From the NCBI GenBank assembly GCA_002306075.1, contig DBRW01000011.1, positions 1 through 17,288 on the forward strand: 17,288 nt of DNA, in the 5' to 3' direction. The notes beneath the pieces are model-generated. The model ran no database searches, was not told where the DNA came from, and worked only from the letters and a program-made list of their open reading frames with translations. Shown here in pieces: positions 1 to 6,981 of the stretch (its first letter is position 1; each line of letters begins with the position of its first letter). The position numbers and the translations under genes are program-made. The DNA is from Synergistaceae bacterium UBA1358 (GTDB lineage: Bacteria; Synergistota; Synergistia; Synergistales; Synergistaceae).

Positions 1-1256
1 GGCATGGTATTGAGTATCCTGTCTGAGCGGTAGAAGTCGACCCTGGTATACATCTGCGCATGGTTGACAAGAAGGTTTTTGTAGCTCAGAACGACGCCCT
101 TGGGCGCCCCTTCCGACCCGGAGGTGAAGAGTATTATCGCAGGCTTGTCCGTTTCGCCCTCTTTGACAGGGGCAGATCTCATAAATATCGTTTTAAGGGC
201 AGCGGATACCTTTTTAAATTTGGTTATCGAGGACGCATGGTCCTCCAGCCATATGACCCTCAGTCCCGCTTCCTCGACAGCGGCTATAAGGGCTTCAAAT
301 TTACCAAGTTCGACAAACTTCCTGGACGTTATGACAGTCTTTACACAGGCAGTCCTGCAGCAGTTGACCAGGGAACGGCCGCCAAGCGAAAAATTGAGCA
401 TGGCCGGGACCTTGCCCATTTTCTGCAGCGCATATATGGTAACGGCCCCTCCGATGGAAGTCGGCAGGAGCACCCCTACGTTGTCGCCTTCCATGCCTGC
501 GGTCTTCAGCACATCTTCGATGAGAAGTATCCTTGTTATCAGGCCGTTGTAGGTGATGGGTCTCTGACCATGGTCGCAGAAGATCCTGAATTTGCCGCCG
601 TACTGCTTTCTCGCATCAAGAAGAACGTCAAAGAATTTTTTATTTTTCGTTCTGGATGCAAGCGAGGCCTCGTCCATGATCTTTTCGAGCGCCCTTCCCG
701 CGGCGGAGGCTCTTTTGGGCCCCGACAGATCGTCAGGCAGAACGATCTTAGTGGCAGGCAGTATATTTATCGTTACCTTGGCAAAAAATCTCAGGCCCGG
801 TTTATGCTGGATGCGTGAAAAGGGGGTAAGTTCTGTGCCGGTTATATTTATCGGAAGGATCTTTGCTTTTGTGTGGTCGGCTATCATTGCGACGCCCTGT
901 GAGACTTTCATCGGGTTGCCTATCGTTGTGGGCTGCAGTTCGGGGAAGATAACGCATTTTCCCCCGTTCTTAAGGTGGTTCAGAAAATATTTCAGTGTCA
1001 GCGGTGCGTCCGCATCAAGTATGTGAGTTTCCACCAGCGGAAGAAAGAGACCTATGAACTTCTTTTTTGTCAGCCTCCGCTCTATCGCAAAAGGGACCTT
1101 TTCTGGAAGGAACACCGCCAAAATAAGGGGGTCTATAAATGAGACATAATTCGGAGCTATAAGCACTCCGTCTCCTGCTTTTTCCCAGTTCTCCCATCCC
1201 TTGATCTCTATCCGGAAAAAAAGATTCAGGAAAAACTTAACTATCATAAGCCACAT
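1..1256 (-). CDS. aas: Aas-type acyltransferase / acyl-ACP synthetase fusion, 3' end cut by window
   Basis: The reading frame is open from an ATG at 1256 to the left edge, giving 418 residues with no stop. An SD-like GAGG lies 8 bases upstream of the ATG. Residues 1 to about 200 match the lysophospholipid acyltransferase half of E. coli Aas from memory (NYVSFID at 36-42, VIFPE at 102-106). Residues from about 215 match the AMP-forming acyl-ACP synthetase half, including the adenylation loop TSGSEGAPKG near the left edge. Aas re-acylates lysophosphatidylethanolamine at the inner membrane with fatty acids it activates on ACP. Oddly, the catalytic histidine of the NHxxxxD motif is Tyr37, and the Gly-Arg of the FPEGR motif is Leu107-Gln108, so the acyltransferase half is probably inactive. 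The synthetase half looks intact as far as it is visible. The family call is firm; the exact substrate is inferred. Confidence 0.85.
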   Translation of the reverse strand, partial: MWLMIVKFFLNLFFRIEIKGWENWEKAGDGVLIAPNYVSFIDPLILAVFLPEKVPFAIERRLTKKKFIGLFLPLVETHILDADAPLTLKYFLNHLKNGGKCVIFPELQPTTIGNPMKVSQGVAMIADHTKAKILPINITGTELTPFSRIQHKPGLRFFAKVTINILPATKIVLPDDLSGPKRASAAGRALEKIMDEASLASRTKNKKFFDVLLDARKQYGGKFRIFCDHGQRPITYNGLITRILLIEDVLKTAGMEGDNVGVLLPTSIGGAVTIYALQKMGKVPAMLNFSLGGRSLVNCCRTACVKTVITSRKFVELGKFEALIAAVEEAGLRVIWLEDHASSITKFKKVSAALKTIFMRSAPVKEGETDKPAIILFTSGSEGAPKGVVLSYKNLLVNHAQMYTRVDFYRSDRILNTM

Positions 1257-1293
1257 TGGACATACCTCATTCCCCAAAAAGAAGATAATAGTT

Positions 1294-1321
1294 ATTATAA
1301 CATGGGCAACAGCGGCAAAAA
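1294..1321 (-). promoter_or_regulatory. Possible promoter of aas
   Basis: On the minus strand a perfect TATAAT (1294-1299) lies about 37 bases before the aas ATG. The -35 candidate TTTTTG (1316-1321) at 16 bases spacing is weak, so the call rests mainly on the -10 box and on its position downstream of the rubrerythrin terminator. Confidence 0.4.
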
Positions 1322-1379
1322 AACTCTAATATCAAGCAGTTTAAACATTTGATCTCATTTCTCTTTATTTTTATTTGAT

Positions 1380-1425
1380 AAGAAAAAACAAAGGGGCCGC
1401 CTGAGCTTTACGTTCAGGCGGCCCC
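1380..1425 (-). terminator. Rho-independent terminator of rubrerythrin
   Basis: A perfect 12-bp inverted repeat (1393-1404 with 1414-1425, arm GGGGCCGCCTGA) has a 9-base loop. On the minus strand it is followed by a T-rich tract (TTTGTTTTTTCTT, 1380-1392). It lies 38 bases after the rubrerythrin stop and separates that gene from aas. Confidence 0.9.
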
Positions 1426-1463
1426 GAATATATCCTGTTTATCCTGTTATTTTGAAAATCACA

Positions 1464-1958
1464 CTAGAATTTCTTGAATATTGACGGTTTTGCTCCGCAG
1501 ATCGGGCAGGGGCTTGTTGATTCTTTGCCTTTGTGGATATAGCCGCAGATCGGGCAAAGATAGTAATCCTGTCCCTCGGGCTCATTGCCAAGATTTGCCA
1601 GTGCCTCTTCGTAGAGGCGCGCGTGTACCTTCTCTGCTTCGTTGGCGTAATGGAAAATGCGGGCGGCTTCGTTGTTTCCCTCCGCCTTGGCATCCTCGAT
1701 CATCGGAGGATACATTTCGGTGAACTCATATGTTTCGCCATCCTTGGCCGCGACAAGGTTCTCGGCTGTTGTTCCTATTCCGCCCTTCGCTTTGAACTCA
1801 GCAAAAGCGTGTATGGTCTCAGCCTCGGCAGTAGCCCTGAAGAGTCTTGCCACGCTTGAGAAGCCCTCTTTTTCCGCCTGTGCGGCAAAGCAGAGATACT
1901 TTCTGTTAGCCTGTGATTCTCCTGCGAATGCGGTTGCGAGATTTTCGTTTGTCTTCAT
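1464..1958 (-). CDS. rbr: Rubrerythrin
   Basis: This 164-residue protein is a non-haem iron peroxidase that reduces hydrogen peroxide in the cytoplasm of anaerobes, using electrons from NADH via rubredoxin-type donors. Residues 1 to about 125 form a ferritin-like four-helix domain with the expected di-iron ligands: Glu14, the pairs Glu47/His50 and Glu109/His112 in ExxH motifs, and acidic residues around 81-97. The C-terminus carries a rubredoxin-like iron site with two CPICG knuckles at 135-139 and 151-155. The start is fixed by AGGAGG 8 bases upstream. The gene has its own promoter (2023-2051) and terminator, so it is monocistronic. Length is slightly short but normal for small rubrerythrins. 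Confidence 0.96.
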   Translation of the reverse strand: MKTNENLATAFAGESQANRKYLCFAAQAEKEGFSSVARLFRATAEAETIHAFAEFKAKGGIGTTAENLVAAKDGETYEFTEMYPPMIEDAKAEGNNEAARIFHYANEAEKVHARLYEEALANLGNEPEGQDYYLCPICGYIHKGKESTSPCPICGAKPSIFKKF

Positions 1959-2022
1959 TGGTCTTTTCCTCCTATATGTTTATTTTTTTATTTGAGCCAT
2001 GCATGTAATTTATAATGATTTT

Positions 2023-2051
2023 AGATTAACCCATAATAAAGTCAATGTCAA
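2023..2051 (-). promoter_or_regulatory. Sigma-A-type promoter of rubrerythrin
   Basis: On the minus strand a perfect -35 TTGACA (2046-2051) is separated by 17 bases from TAATCT (2023-2028). The expected start site is near 2016, giving a leader of about 58 bases. The spacer contains TTGACTTTATTATGGGT, a 17-base word repeated with one mismatch in the sulfhydrylase promoter. Confidence 0.75.
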
Positions 2052-2579
2052 CTAGAATTCTACCCCCTTTCTTGCCAGGACACCATCCTTATAGGGGTGT
2101 TTTATCTCCCTCATCTCTGTCACAAGATCTGCGATCGCAATTAGCTCCCGATGCATCCCTCTTCCTGTCAGGACGAGCTCCATCCCGAAAGGTCTGTTTT
2201 TTGCGAGTTCGGCCACAGAACCTGCGGAAACAAGGCCGTGATCTATCGCAACATTTATCTCATCGAGTATGAGCATGTCGCAGCAGCCTTTGTCAATGAC
2301 CTCCCGCGCTTTTTCCATGCCCCTTTCAGCCTCTTCATAATCCTCAGGCAGTTCGCTGCCTTTGTAAACGTAGTCGGGCCTGCCGGTCTGGATGATCTCC
2401 AGCCCTTCAAGCTTAAGTGCCGTCTTAAGTTCTCCGTAGCTGTCCCAGCCCTTCATAAACTGGATCATTATCACGCGGGCACCATGTCCGAGTGCCCTCA
2501 TCGCAAGTCCGAGCGCAGATGTGGTCTTGCCCTTCCCGTCTCCGGTATATATGTGGACAAGGCCCCTTTCGCCGAACAT
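2052..2579 (-). CDS. cobO: Corrinoid (cob(I)yrinic acid a,c-diamide) adenosyltransferase
   Basis: This 175-residue enzyme belongs to the CobA/CobO/BtuR family, which transfers the adenosyl group of ATP to the cobalt of reduced corrinoids to make adenosylcobalamin. The family's modified P-loop GDGKGKTT sits at residues 13-20. An LDEIN Walker-B-like motif follows at about 103-107, then TGRG, and the typical C-terminus HPYKDGVLARKGVEF. It lacks the short N-terminal extension of E. coli BtuR, as many homologues do. Its ATG overlaps the stop of the upstream M48 gene by one base (TGATG), so the two are probably translationally coupled. No cobalamin riboswitch or other cob genes are visible. The rubrerythrin -35 box begins right at the stop codon, with no terminator between. 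Confidence 0.95.
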   Translation of the reverse strand: MFGERGLVHIYTGDGKGKTTSALGLAMRALGHGARVIMIQFMKGWDSYGELKTALKLEGLEIIQTGRPDYVYKGSELPEDYEEAERGMEKAREVIDKGCCDMLILDEINVAIDHGLVSAGSVAELAKNRPFGMELVLTGRGMHRELIAIADLVTEMREIKHPYKDGVLARKGVEF

Positions 2580-3391
2580 CAGCTGCTCTGTCCTCCGGCC
2601 TGTGTCTTCGCGGTCTCTTCCATCTTCAGTCTTTCTATGGCGGCGTCTATGTCATAACCGCCCTTTTTTGCGACAGTACCCTCAGTTACGCTTCCCGCCT
2701 TTGACTCCGGCTGAACTCCCATGCTTTTCTCGGAACCGTCGGGGAATTTGGCTCCGGGGTCTAGTCTGAGTATCTCATTTCTGAGGTGCAGGAGCCTCCG
2801 GTCATCGGGGGGGTGTGAATTGAACCCGCTCGGCTGGGGCCTGTCGCCAACTTTTGAAAGCTTGAGCAGCGCGCTGTAAAGCCCTACCGGATCCTCCCCC
2901 ATCCTGTGGGCAAGGCGGACGGAATAGTCATCTGCCTCAACTTCCTGCTCCCTGCTCCAGCCTGAGTAAGCCAGGTTTGCTCCCACACCTGCCGCAGTCT
3001 CGGCTATGCCTCCCCCGAGCAGCTTGCCAAGCAGAGTAGCTGCTATCGAAAGTCCTACGCTTCTTTTTACAGTCTCTTTATGGTGATCGAGCTTAGCATG
3101 GCCGGCTTCATGGGCAAGTACCCCGTATAATTCCGCCTGTGTGTCAAGGAGATCAAGCAGTCCGGTCGTTACCGTCACAGAGCTGCCGTTCGTGACCCAG
3201 GCATTGGGGACCTTATCCTCCTTCACATTAAAAGGAAGCCCGGTAAGTTCTGTAGCTTTTGCTACGCGTGACCACACAGCCCCGGCATCATCGGTGCTAA
3301 GTTTAGCCTCCGAAAAACCGGGGGTAAGCAGCAAGAGCATAAAAACCGCCAAAAGCGCGAGCAATATTTTATTTTTACCGGTATATGCCAT
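2579..3391 (-). CDS. Secreted or membrane-anchored M48-family zinc metalloprotease
   Basis: This 270-residue protein starts with a signal peptide or anchor: Lys6/Lys8, a hydrophobic stretch at about 9-23, then TPGFSEA, a possible signal peptidase I site. The start at 3391 is chosen because GGAGG lies 8 bases upstream; a longer frame from 3442 would place about 17 unrelated residues before the signal sequence. The zinc motif HEAGH is at 94-98, and Glu150 in SREQEVEAD is the probable third ligand. The SHPPDDRR segment near residue 210 is typical of M48 peptidases. A Gly/Ala-rich stretch follows the zinc helix. Such enzymes (HtpX, LoiP and BepA relatives) act in envelope protein quality control. 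The gene lies between nudC (89-base gap) and cobO (one-base overlap), an operon without an obvious functional theme. Confidence 0.88.
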   Translation of the reverse strand: MAYTGKNKILLALLAVFMLLLLTPGFSEAKLSTDDAGAVWSRVAKATELTGLPFNVKEDKVPNAWVTNGSSVTVTTGLLDLLDTQAELYGVLAHEAGHAKLDHHKETVKRSVGLSIAATLLGKLLGGGIAETAAGVGANLAYSGWSREQEVEADDYSVRLAHRMGEDPVGLYSALLKLSKVGDRPQPSGFNSHPPDDRRLLHLRNEILRLDPGAKFPDGSEKSMGVQPESKAGSVTEGTVAKKGGYDIDAAIERLKMEETAKTQAGGQSS

Positions 3392-3480
3392 CGATCTCGC
3401 CTCCGTGCCAGAAAGCAAAAAATTCCACTCACATCTTGCCAATAATTGTCACCTGATCAGGCTGTCGCCGCATCGGTAGT

Positions 3481-4245
3481 TTACGAATGCTTATTGATAA
3501 AATTTTCTATCAGCTTCCATGAAATGCTCAGTCCGCGGAATACATCCGGGATCTCGTCGGGTGCGAACCATGCGGCTTCGGTGACCTCTTTGCCGTCGAC
3601 CTCGATCTCTCCGCTCTCCCATTCCGCTGTAAAGCCAAGCATAAGCGATCTCGGGAAGGGCCAGGGCTGACTGCCGAAATATCTGATATTTTTGACCCTG
3701 ATCTTTGTCTCCTCATAAACTTCTCTTTTAACACAATCCTCAAGGTTCTCTCCGGGTTCGACGAACCCGGCCAGGACGCTGAACCTGCCCGGAGGAAAAT
3801 TGACTCCGTGACCCATCAGAAGTTTTCCATCCCGTTCGACCGCCACAATTATCGCAGGTGAGATCACCGGATAATAGATCTCGCCGCAGGCCGGACATCT
3901 CATGGCTCCTTCTGCCGGATCATATTTGGTCTTGGCTCCGCAGACACCGCAGTATCTGTTGGTCCTCTGCCAGTCCATCAGGTGGAAGGCCTTGCCCGCC
4001 CTAAAAAATTCCCTCTCCTCAAAGGTCGGCCATATCGCCCTTCTCTCCATTAATACGTATTTGTCGGGCAGATCTGACTTCGGATCGATCTCAGCCCACC
4101 TGTCCATATCGGGATGTCCTCTGTCAACGCATCCGCTTGCCTTGAATAAGGGTTCCAGATCTCTGTCCGCTACCGTATCAGGAAGCTCTTTGCCGCCGTT
4201 TTTCAGCAGGATCTTTCCATTGCAGAAAATGTAATATTTGCTCAA
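3481..4245 (-). CDS. nudC: NADH pyrophosphatase / NAD-cap hydrolase NudC (TTG start preferred)
   Basis: NudC cleaves NADH and NAD-capped RNA ends to NMN(H) plus AMP or 5'-monophosphate RNA. Visible features are a zinc ribbon (CGVCG and CPACG), a Nudix box from GFVEPGE to REVYEET with its catalytic glutamates, and the NudC-specific SQPWPFP motif directly after it. The usual Gly near the end of the Nudix box is Lys (EETKI). The frame stays open to an ATG at 4341, but that start has no SD, adds 32 residues unlike the family and lies only 26 bases from the divergent ppnP start. A TTG at 4245 with GGGAG 10 bases upstream gives 254 residues, close to the 257 of E. coli NudC. It is probably the first gene of nudC-M48-cobO. 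Function is firm, the start less so. Confidence 0.92.
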   Translation of the reverse strand: MSKYYIFCNGKILLKNGGKELPDTVADRDLEPLFKASGCVDRGHPDMDRWAEIDPKSDLPDKYVLMERRAIWPTFEEREFFRAGKAFHLMDWQRTNRYCGVCGAKTKYDPAEGAMRCPACGEIYYPVISPAIIVAVERDGKLLMGHGVNFPPGRFSVLAGFVEPGENLEDCVKREVYEETKIRVKNIRYFGSQPWPFPRSLMLGFTAEWESGEIEVDGKEVTEAAWFAPDEIPDVFRGLSISWKLIENFINKHS

Positions 4246-4302
4246 GACGCCGCATCTCCCGGAGTGTGTTATGTAGTTTCTTGCAAACTGCCTCCATTGT
4301 AC

Positions 4303-4331
4303 TAGACGTATGTTCAAAATGACACTATCAT
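4303..4331 (+). promoter_or_regulatory. Possible promoter of ppnP
   Basis: TAGACG (4303-4308, four of six matches to the -35 consensus) is followed after 17 bases by TATCAT (4326-4331, five of six). This leaves a leader of about 30 bases that contains the strong SD AAGGAGG before the ppnP ATG. Confidence 0.4.
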
Positions 4332-4367
4332 AATCAGACATTCAATTTTTAAGGAGGTCGTTACCAA

Positions 4368-4691
4368 ATGATAGAAAAGCTCGAAAATGTTACAGCAATC
4401 GCCAAAGCCAACGTATACTTTGATGGCAAGGTAGTAAGCCACACCATCTACACGGCAGACGGCGACCGCAAGACAATCGGAATTTTCTTCCCCGGCGAGT
4501 ACGAATTCGGGACCGGCGACGCAGAGATAATGGAGATCATCGACGGTGTCTGCCAGGTACGCCTTCCCGGAACGACAGAATATATCGAGATCAAATCGGG
4601 CGAGACCTTCAACCTTCCCGGCAACAGCAAGTTCGGGTTCCGCTGCTATGTACCCGTCCAGTACGTATGTTCCTACATACCTCTCAGCTAA
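4368..4691 (+). CDS. ppnP: Pyrimidine/purine nucleoside phosphorylase PpnP (DUF1255)
   Basis: This 107-residue single-domain cupin protein resembles E. coli PpnP (YaiE, 94 residues). Shared landmarks are NVYFDGKVVSHT near the start, the central FFPGEYEFGT, and the C-terminal part with ETFNLPGNSKFGF and a final YVCSYI. PpnP phosphorolyses several purine and pyrimidine nucleosides to free base and ribose-1-phosphate in salvage. The start is supported by AAGGAGG about 10 bases upstream. The gene is monocistronic, divergent from nudC and ends in a strong hairpin. The N-terminus is about ten residues longer than in E. coli. Confidence 0.93.
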   Translation: MIEKLENVTAIAKANVYFDGKVVSHTIYTADGDRKTIGIFFPGEYEFGTGDAEIMEIIDGVCQVRLPGTTEYIEIKSGETFNLPGNSKFGFRCYVPVQYVCSYIPLS

Positions 4692-4725
4692 ACGGCAAAA
4701 ATCTGATTTCTTCTATTTAGCGAAA

Positions 4726-4774
4726 AACAAAAGATGAGGATACGGAGGGAGATCCCGTATCCTCATCTTTTGTT
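4726..4774. terminator. Bidirectional terminator between ppnP and the sulfhydrylase gene
   Basis: A perfect 20-bp inverted repeat (4726-4745 with 4755-4774) has a 9-base loop. The arms start with AACAAAAG and end with CTTTTGTT, so each strand has T-rich sequence on its 3' side. It lies between two convergent genes and can serve both. Confidence 0.85.
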
Positions 4775-4858
4775 AATAATGTCTTCCGCGCCCTGTTTCT
4801 GCCCTATGCCATCGGCATCATGCAGGAATACCATTTTACTCTAAAAATGTCGTCCCGC

Positions 4859-6166
4859 TCACCTGTCCTGTGCTGATGCGGCAGAGAGCGCCGATGCCAG
4901 ATCTTCAATGATGTCACTGATATCCTCAAGGCCGACGCTCAGCCTTATAAGGCCTTCGCCTACCCCAGCAGCGGCCCTCTGTTCAGGTGTCAGCTGGCTG
5001 TGGGTTGTGCTGGCGGGATGGATGACGATAGTCCTGGAGTCTCCAAGATTGGCCATATGCCCGATCAGGTCAAGGCTTTCAATGAACATCTTTCCTGCCT
5101 GTATCCCTCCTCTGATCGAAAAGGCGATCATGCCGCCACAGCCATCCTTCAGATATACCTTTGCCATATCGTTCTGAGGATGGCTTGCGAGACCGGGATA
5201 ACTTACCCATTCGACCGAGGGATGTCCTTCGAGGTATTTGGCGACTTCCAGTGCATTATTGCTGTGCCTCTCCATCCTGAGCGGCAGGGTGCCCAGCGAA
5301 AGGCGGAGAAGGTATGCGTCAAAGGGAGACTGACATCCTCCAAGGTCACGGATCAGAGCCATGTGCAGTTTCGCATAAAGTGCCGAAGACCCGAACTTAT
5401 CGGCAAATACTATATTGTGGTAGGCAGGATCGGGCTTTGCTATTCCAGGGAATTTGTCGGGGAATGCCGACCAGTCGAAATTGCCTCCGTCTATTATCGC
5501 CCCTCCGATAACGTTGCCGTTTCCGGAAATATATTTCGTTGTCGAGTGTATCACTACGTTTGCGCCCCACTCTATCGGCCTGCAAAGAACGGGAGAGGCA
5601 AACGTGTTGTCGATTATCAGCGGGACCCCCTGCCTTTTGGCTATCCTGGCAAGAGCTTCCAACGGTGCCACGTTCATCATCGGATTGCCGATCGTCTCCG
5701 TTATTATCCCCCTGGTCCCGTCGTTTATCGCCTGTTCCACCTGGCAGGGATGGTCGCTGTCAACAAGTATCGTTTCGATGCCGAACCTCGAGAATACGTT
5801 CTGCATAAGGGTAAGGGTACCCCCATATATCTTTCTTGAGACGACCATGTTGTCTCCTTTGGAACAGAGGGCGGCGACGAGATGGGTAAATGCAGACTGC
5901 CCGGACGAGAGCGCAACACATCCGCTCCCTCCCTCAAGCGAGTTGAGCCCCTCTTCGAAAGCGGATACAGTAGGGTTGGAAAGCCTGGAGTAAATATATC
6001 CCTCTTCAGCCAGGCTGAAGAGCTTTTGGGCATGGTCCATATCCCTGAACTGATACGCAGAGGTCATGTAGATCGGCAGTCCCGACGCTCCTGTGGCAGT
6101 GTCGCACTTCCATCCGCTGTGCAGCGCCTTGGTCATCATTCCGAAATTTTTCTTTTTTTCCGACAT
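4859..6166 (-). CDS. O-acetylhomoserine sulfhydrylase-like PLP enzyme (Cys/Met metabolism)
   Basis: This 435-residue protein belongs to the Cys/Met-metabolism PLP family (fold type I), closest in layout to O-acetylhomoserine aminocarboxypropyltransferase (MetY). That enzyme makes homocysteine from O-acetylhomoserine and sulfide. Seen directly are a YSRLSNPT motif, SSGQSA in the cofactor phosphate-binding region, DNTFASP, and the PLP lysine in HSTTKYISGNG. The long insertion after that lysine (about PDKFPGIAKPDPAYH) and the 430-residue length favour MetY over the shorter MetB/MetC enzymes. Two in-frame ATGs exist. The one at 6166 is chosen because the SD GGGAGGA ends 7 bases before it, while it abuts the ATG at 6172. 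No other methionine genes are nearby. A structured leader precedes it. Confidence 0.93.
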   Translation of the reverse strand: MSEKKKNFGMMTKALHSGWKCDTATGASGLPIYMTSAYQFRDMDHAQKLFSLAEEGYIYSRLSNPTVSAFEEGLNSLEGGSGCVALSSGQSAFTHLVAALCSKGDNMVVSRKIYGGTLTLMQNVFSRFGIETILVDSDHPCQVEQAINDGTRGIITETIGNPMMNVAPLEALARIAKRQGVPLIIDNTFASPVLCRPIEWGANVVIHSTTKYISGNGNVIGGAIIDGGNFDWSAFPDKFPGIAKPDPAYHNIVFADKFGSSALYAKLHMALIRDLGGCQSPFDAYLLRLSLGTLPLRMERHSNNALEVAKYLEGHPSVEWVSYPGLASHPQNDMAKVYLKDGCGGMIAFSIRGGIQAGKMFIESLDLIGHMANLGDSRTIVIHPASTTHSQLTPEQRAAAGVGEGLIRLSVGLEDISDIIEDLASALSAASAQDR

Positions 6167-6172
6167 ACCCAT

Positions 6173-6326
6173 TCCTCCCTTTGGGAGAATAAAGACCGTG
6201 GATCATACACGGGCCCTTTCTCAGTCATAGTTTTTCGCGACGGCCGGACAGCCGGCCTTTCCCGGCTTTATCGTCCGGGAAAGGCATTCGGTGGGGGAAA
6301 ATACCCAAATCCGGTCCGTGACATTA
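6173..6326 (-). promoter_or_regulatory. Structured 5' leader with sequestered ribosome binding site (unassigned possible riboswitch)
   Basis: Read on the minus strand, the leader contains a 10-bp hairpin (6256-6284, arm CCTTTCCCGG, 9-base loop). Next is a 6-bp GGCCGG hairpin with a CTGT loop (6242-6257), then CCGTG/CACGG (6196-6212), and last a 7-bp hairpin TTCTCCC-AAA-GGGAGGA (6173-6189) that buries the SD. The TTCTC of that last stem (6185-6189) can instead pair with GAGAA (6218-6222), which would free the SD. No T run follows the hairpins, so translational rather than transcriptional control is implied. I do not recognise the SAM-I, SAM-II, SAH or T-box consensus. Confidence 0.5.
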
Positions 6327-6332
6327 GCGGAA

Positions 6333-6361
6333 ATTCTAATCTTCACCTATAATAAAGTCAA
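6333..6361 (-). promoter_or_regulatory. Promoter of the sulfhydrylase gene
   Basis: TTGACT (6356-6361) and TAGAAT (6333-6338) are separated by 17 bases on the minus strand, giving a start near 6326 and a leader of about 155 bases. A second overlapping option, TTGACC just upstream with TATAGG 17 bases later, is weaker in its -10 box. Confidence 0.65.
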
Positions 6362-6399
6362 CGAAGACGGTCAACGTTCAGAAAGTCGTTCGTTTATAC

Positions 6400-6428
6400 T
6401 GTACAAGCGTTGATTTAGTGTCTATAGT
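6400..6428 (+). promoter_or_regulatory. Possible promoter of the acidic hypothetical gene
   Basis: TGTACA (6400-6405, four of six) and TATAGT (6423-6428, five of six) are spaced by 17 bases, about 40 bases before the ATG at 6469. This is suggestive only. The whole non-coding stretch 6167-6468 is accounted for by this, the divergent sulfhydrylase promoter and its leader. Confidence 0.35.
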
Positions 6429-6468
6429 ATTTGCCATTCTAATAAAATCATTATGGGGGGCTTTTCTC

Positions 6469-6870
6469 ATGCAGGAAAAAGTTTGGGTCGTAACTCACAT
6501 ACAGGGATCGGAAGTTACCGATGCCAGCGTATTTGACAGCAAGGCGGATGCGGAGAACTATGCCGAGGAGATGGCGGCAGCAAACATCGGGACTTACAAT
6601 GTAGTCGAATCGGTGCACAACAGCCGCAAAGCCATGGAGGAAGACTCGATACGCTGGGCCTCTCTGCCTGAGTTGGGTGCGGAATGCATCGAATGCCTTG
6701 TAGAAGAACTGGCGGAGGAAACTGAAGAGAAGTTTGACGAAGAAGCCTGCGCTAAGTTCTTCGAGGAAAAGAAGGAAGAACTGCAGAAAAAGGCTGACGA
6801 GATGGTCCACGAGTATCTGCGCAGGGAACTCAGGGATTACATAAACAACGAACGCGTAATACTTGGTTAG
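6469..6870 (+). CDS. Acidic hypothetical protein, 133 residues
   Basis: I do not recognise this protein. The ATG at 6469 is preferred: a purine tract GGGGGG lies 8 bases upstream, whereas an extension back to 6418 would add a hydrophobic stretch without an SD. Residues 1 to about 47 look like a small alpha/beta domain (VWVVTHIQGSEV, then an alanine- and glutamate-rich helix). Residues from about 68 to the end are predicted helical, very rich in Glu and Lys, with three Cys (two in the segment ECIECL). There is no signal peptide or membrane segment, so it should be cytosolic. It is monocistronic, with a strong terminator 15 bases after the stop. A stress, binding or adaptor role is possible, but nothing in the sequence decides it. 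Confidence 0.75.
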   Translation: MQEKVWVVTHIQGSEVTDASVFDSKADAENYAEEMAAANIGTYNVVESVHNSRKAMEEDSIRWASLPELGAECIECLVEELAEETEEKFDEEACAKFFEEKKEELQKKADEMVHEYLRRELRDYINNERVILG

Positions 6871-6885
6871 TGATCCAAATAACAG

Positions 6886-6917
6886 AGAGGCCGGCCGGAT
6901 CGGCCGGCCTCTTTTTT
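6886..6917 (+). terminator. Rho-independent terminator after the acidic hypothetical gene
   Basis: A perfect 12-bp stem (AGAGGCCGGCCG, 6886-6897, pairing with 6901-6912) has a 3-base GAT loop. It runs straight into six T (6912-6917), a textbook intrinsic terminator. Confidence 0.95.
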
Positions 6918-6981
6918 GTGTACACTGTAAGCCGTTGGTAGTAAAATTCATGGTCAGCTTTTATAAAAAAGGAGAATCATC

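Noticed and set aside
60..1026. Long plus-strand open frames over the left end
   Set aside because: They are antisense to the aas frame, which matches a known family along its whole visible length; the plus-strand products are low-complexity and match nothing.
2580..2700. Cobalamin riboswitch for cobO
   Set aside because: cobO begins inside the end of the M48 gene and there is no non-coding leader or B12 box.
3690..3740. Nudix-box Gly to Lys change in NudC as an inactivating mutation
   Set aside because: The metal-binding glutamates are all present and the changed position is not catalytic, so activity is likely kept.
6242..6284. GC-rich hairpins in the sulfhydrylase leader as an intrinsic terminator
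   Set aside because: No run of T follows on either strand, so they do not look like a terminator; they fit a structured leader better.
6173..6326. SAM-I, SAM-II, SAH or T-box riboswitch before the sulfhydrylase gene
   Set aside because: None of the conserved core sequences of these classes could be found by eye.
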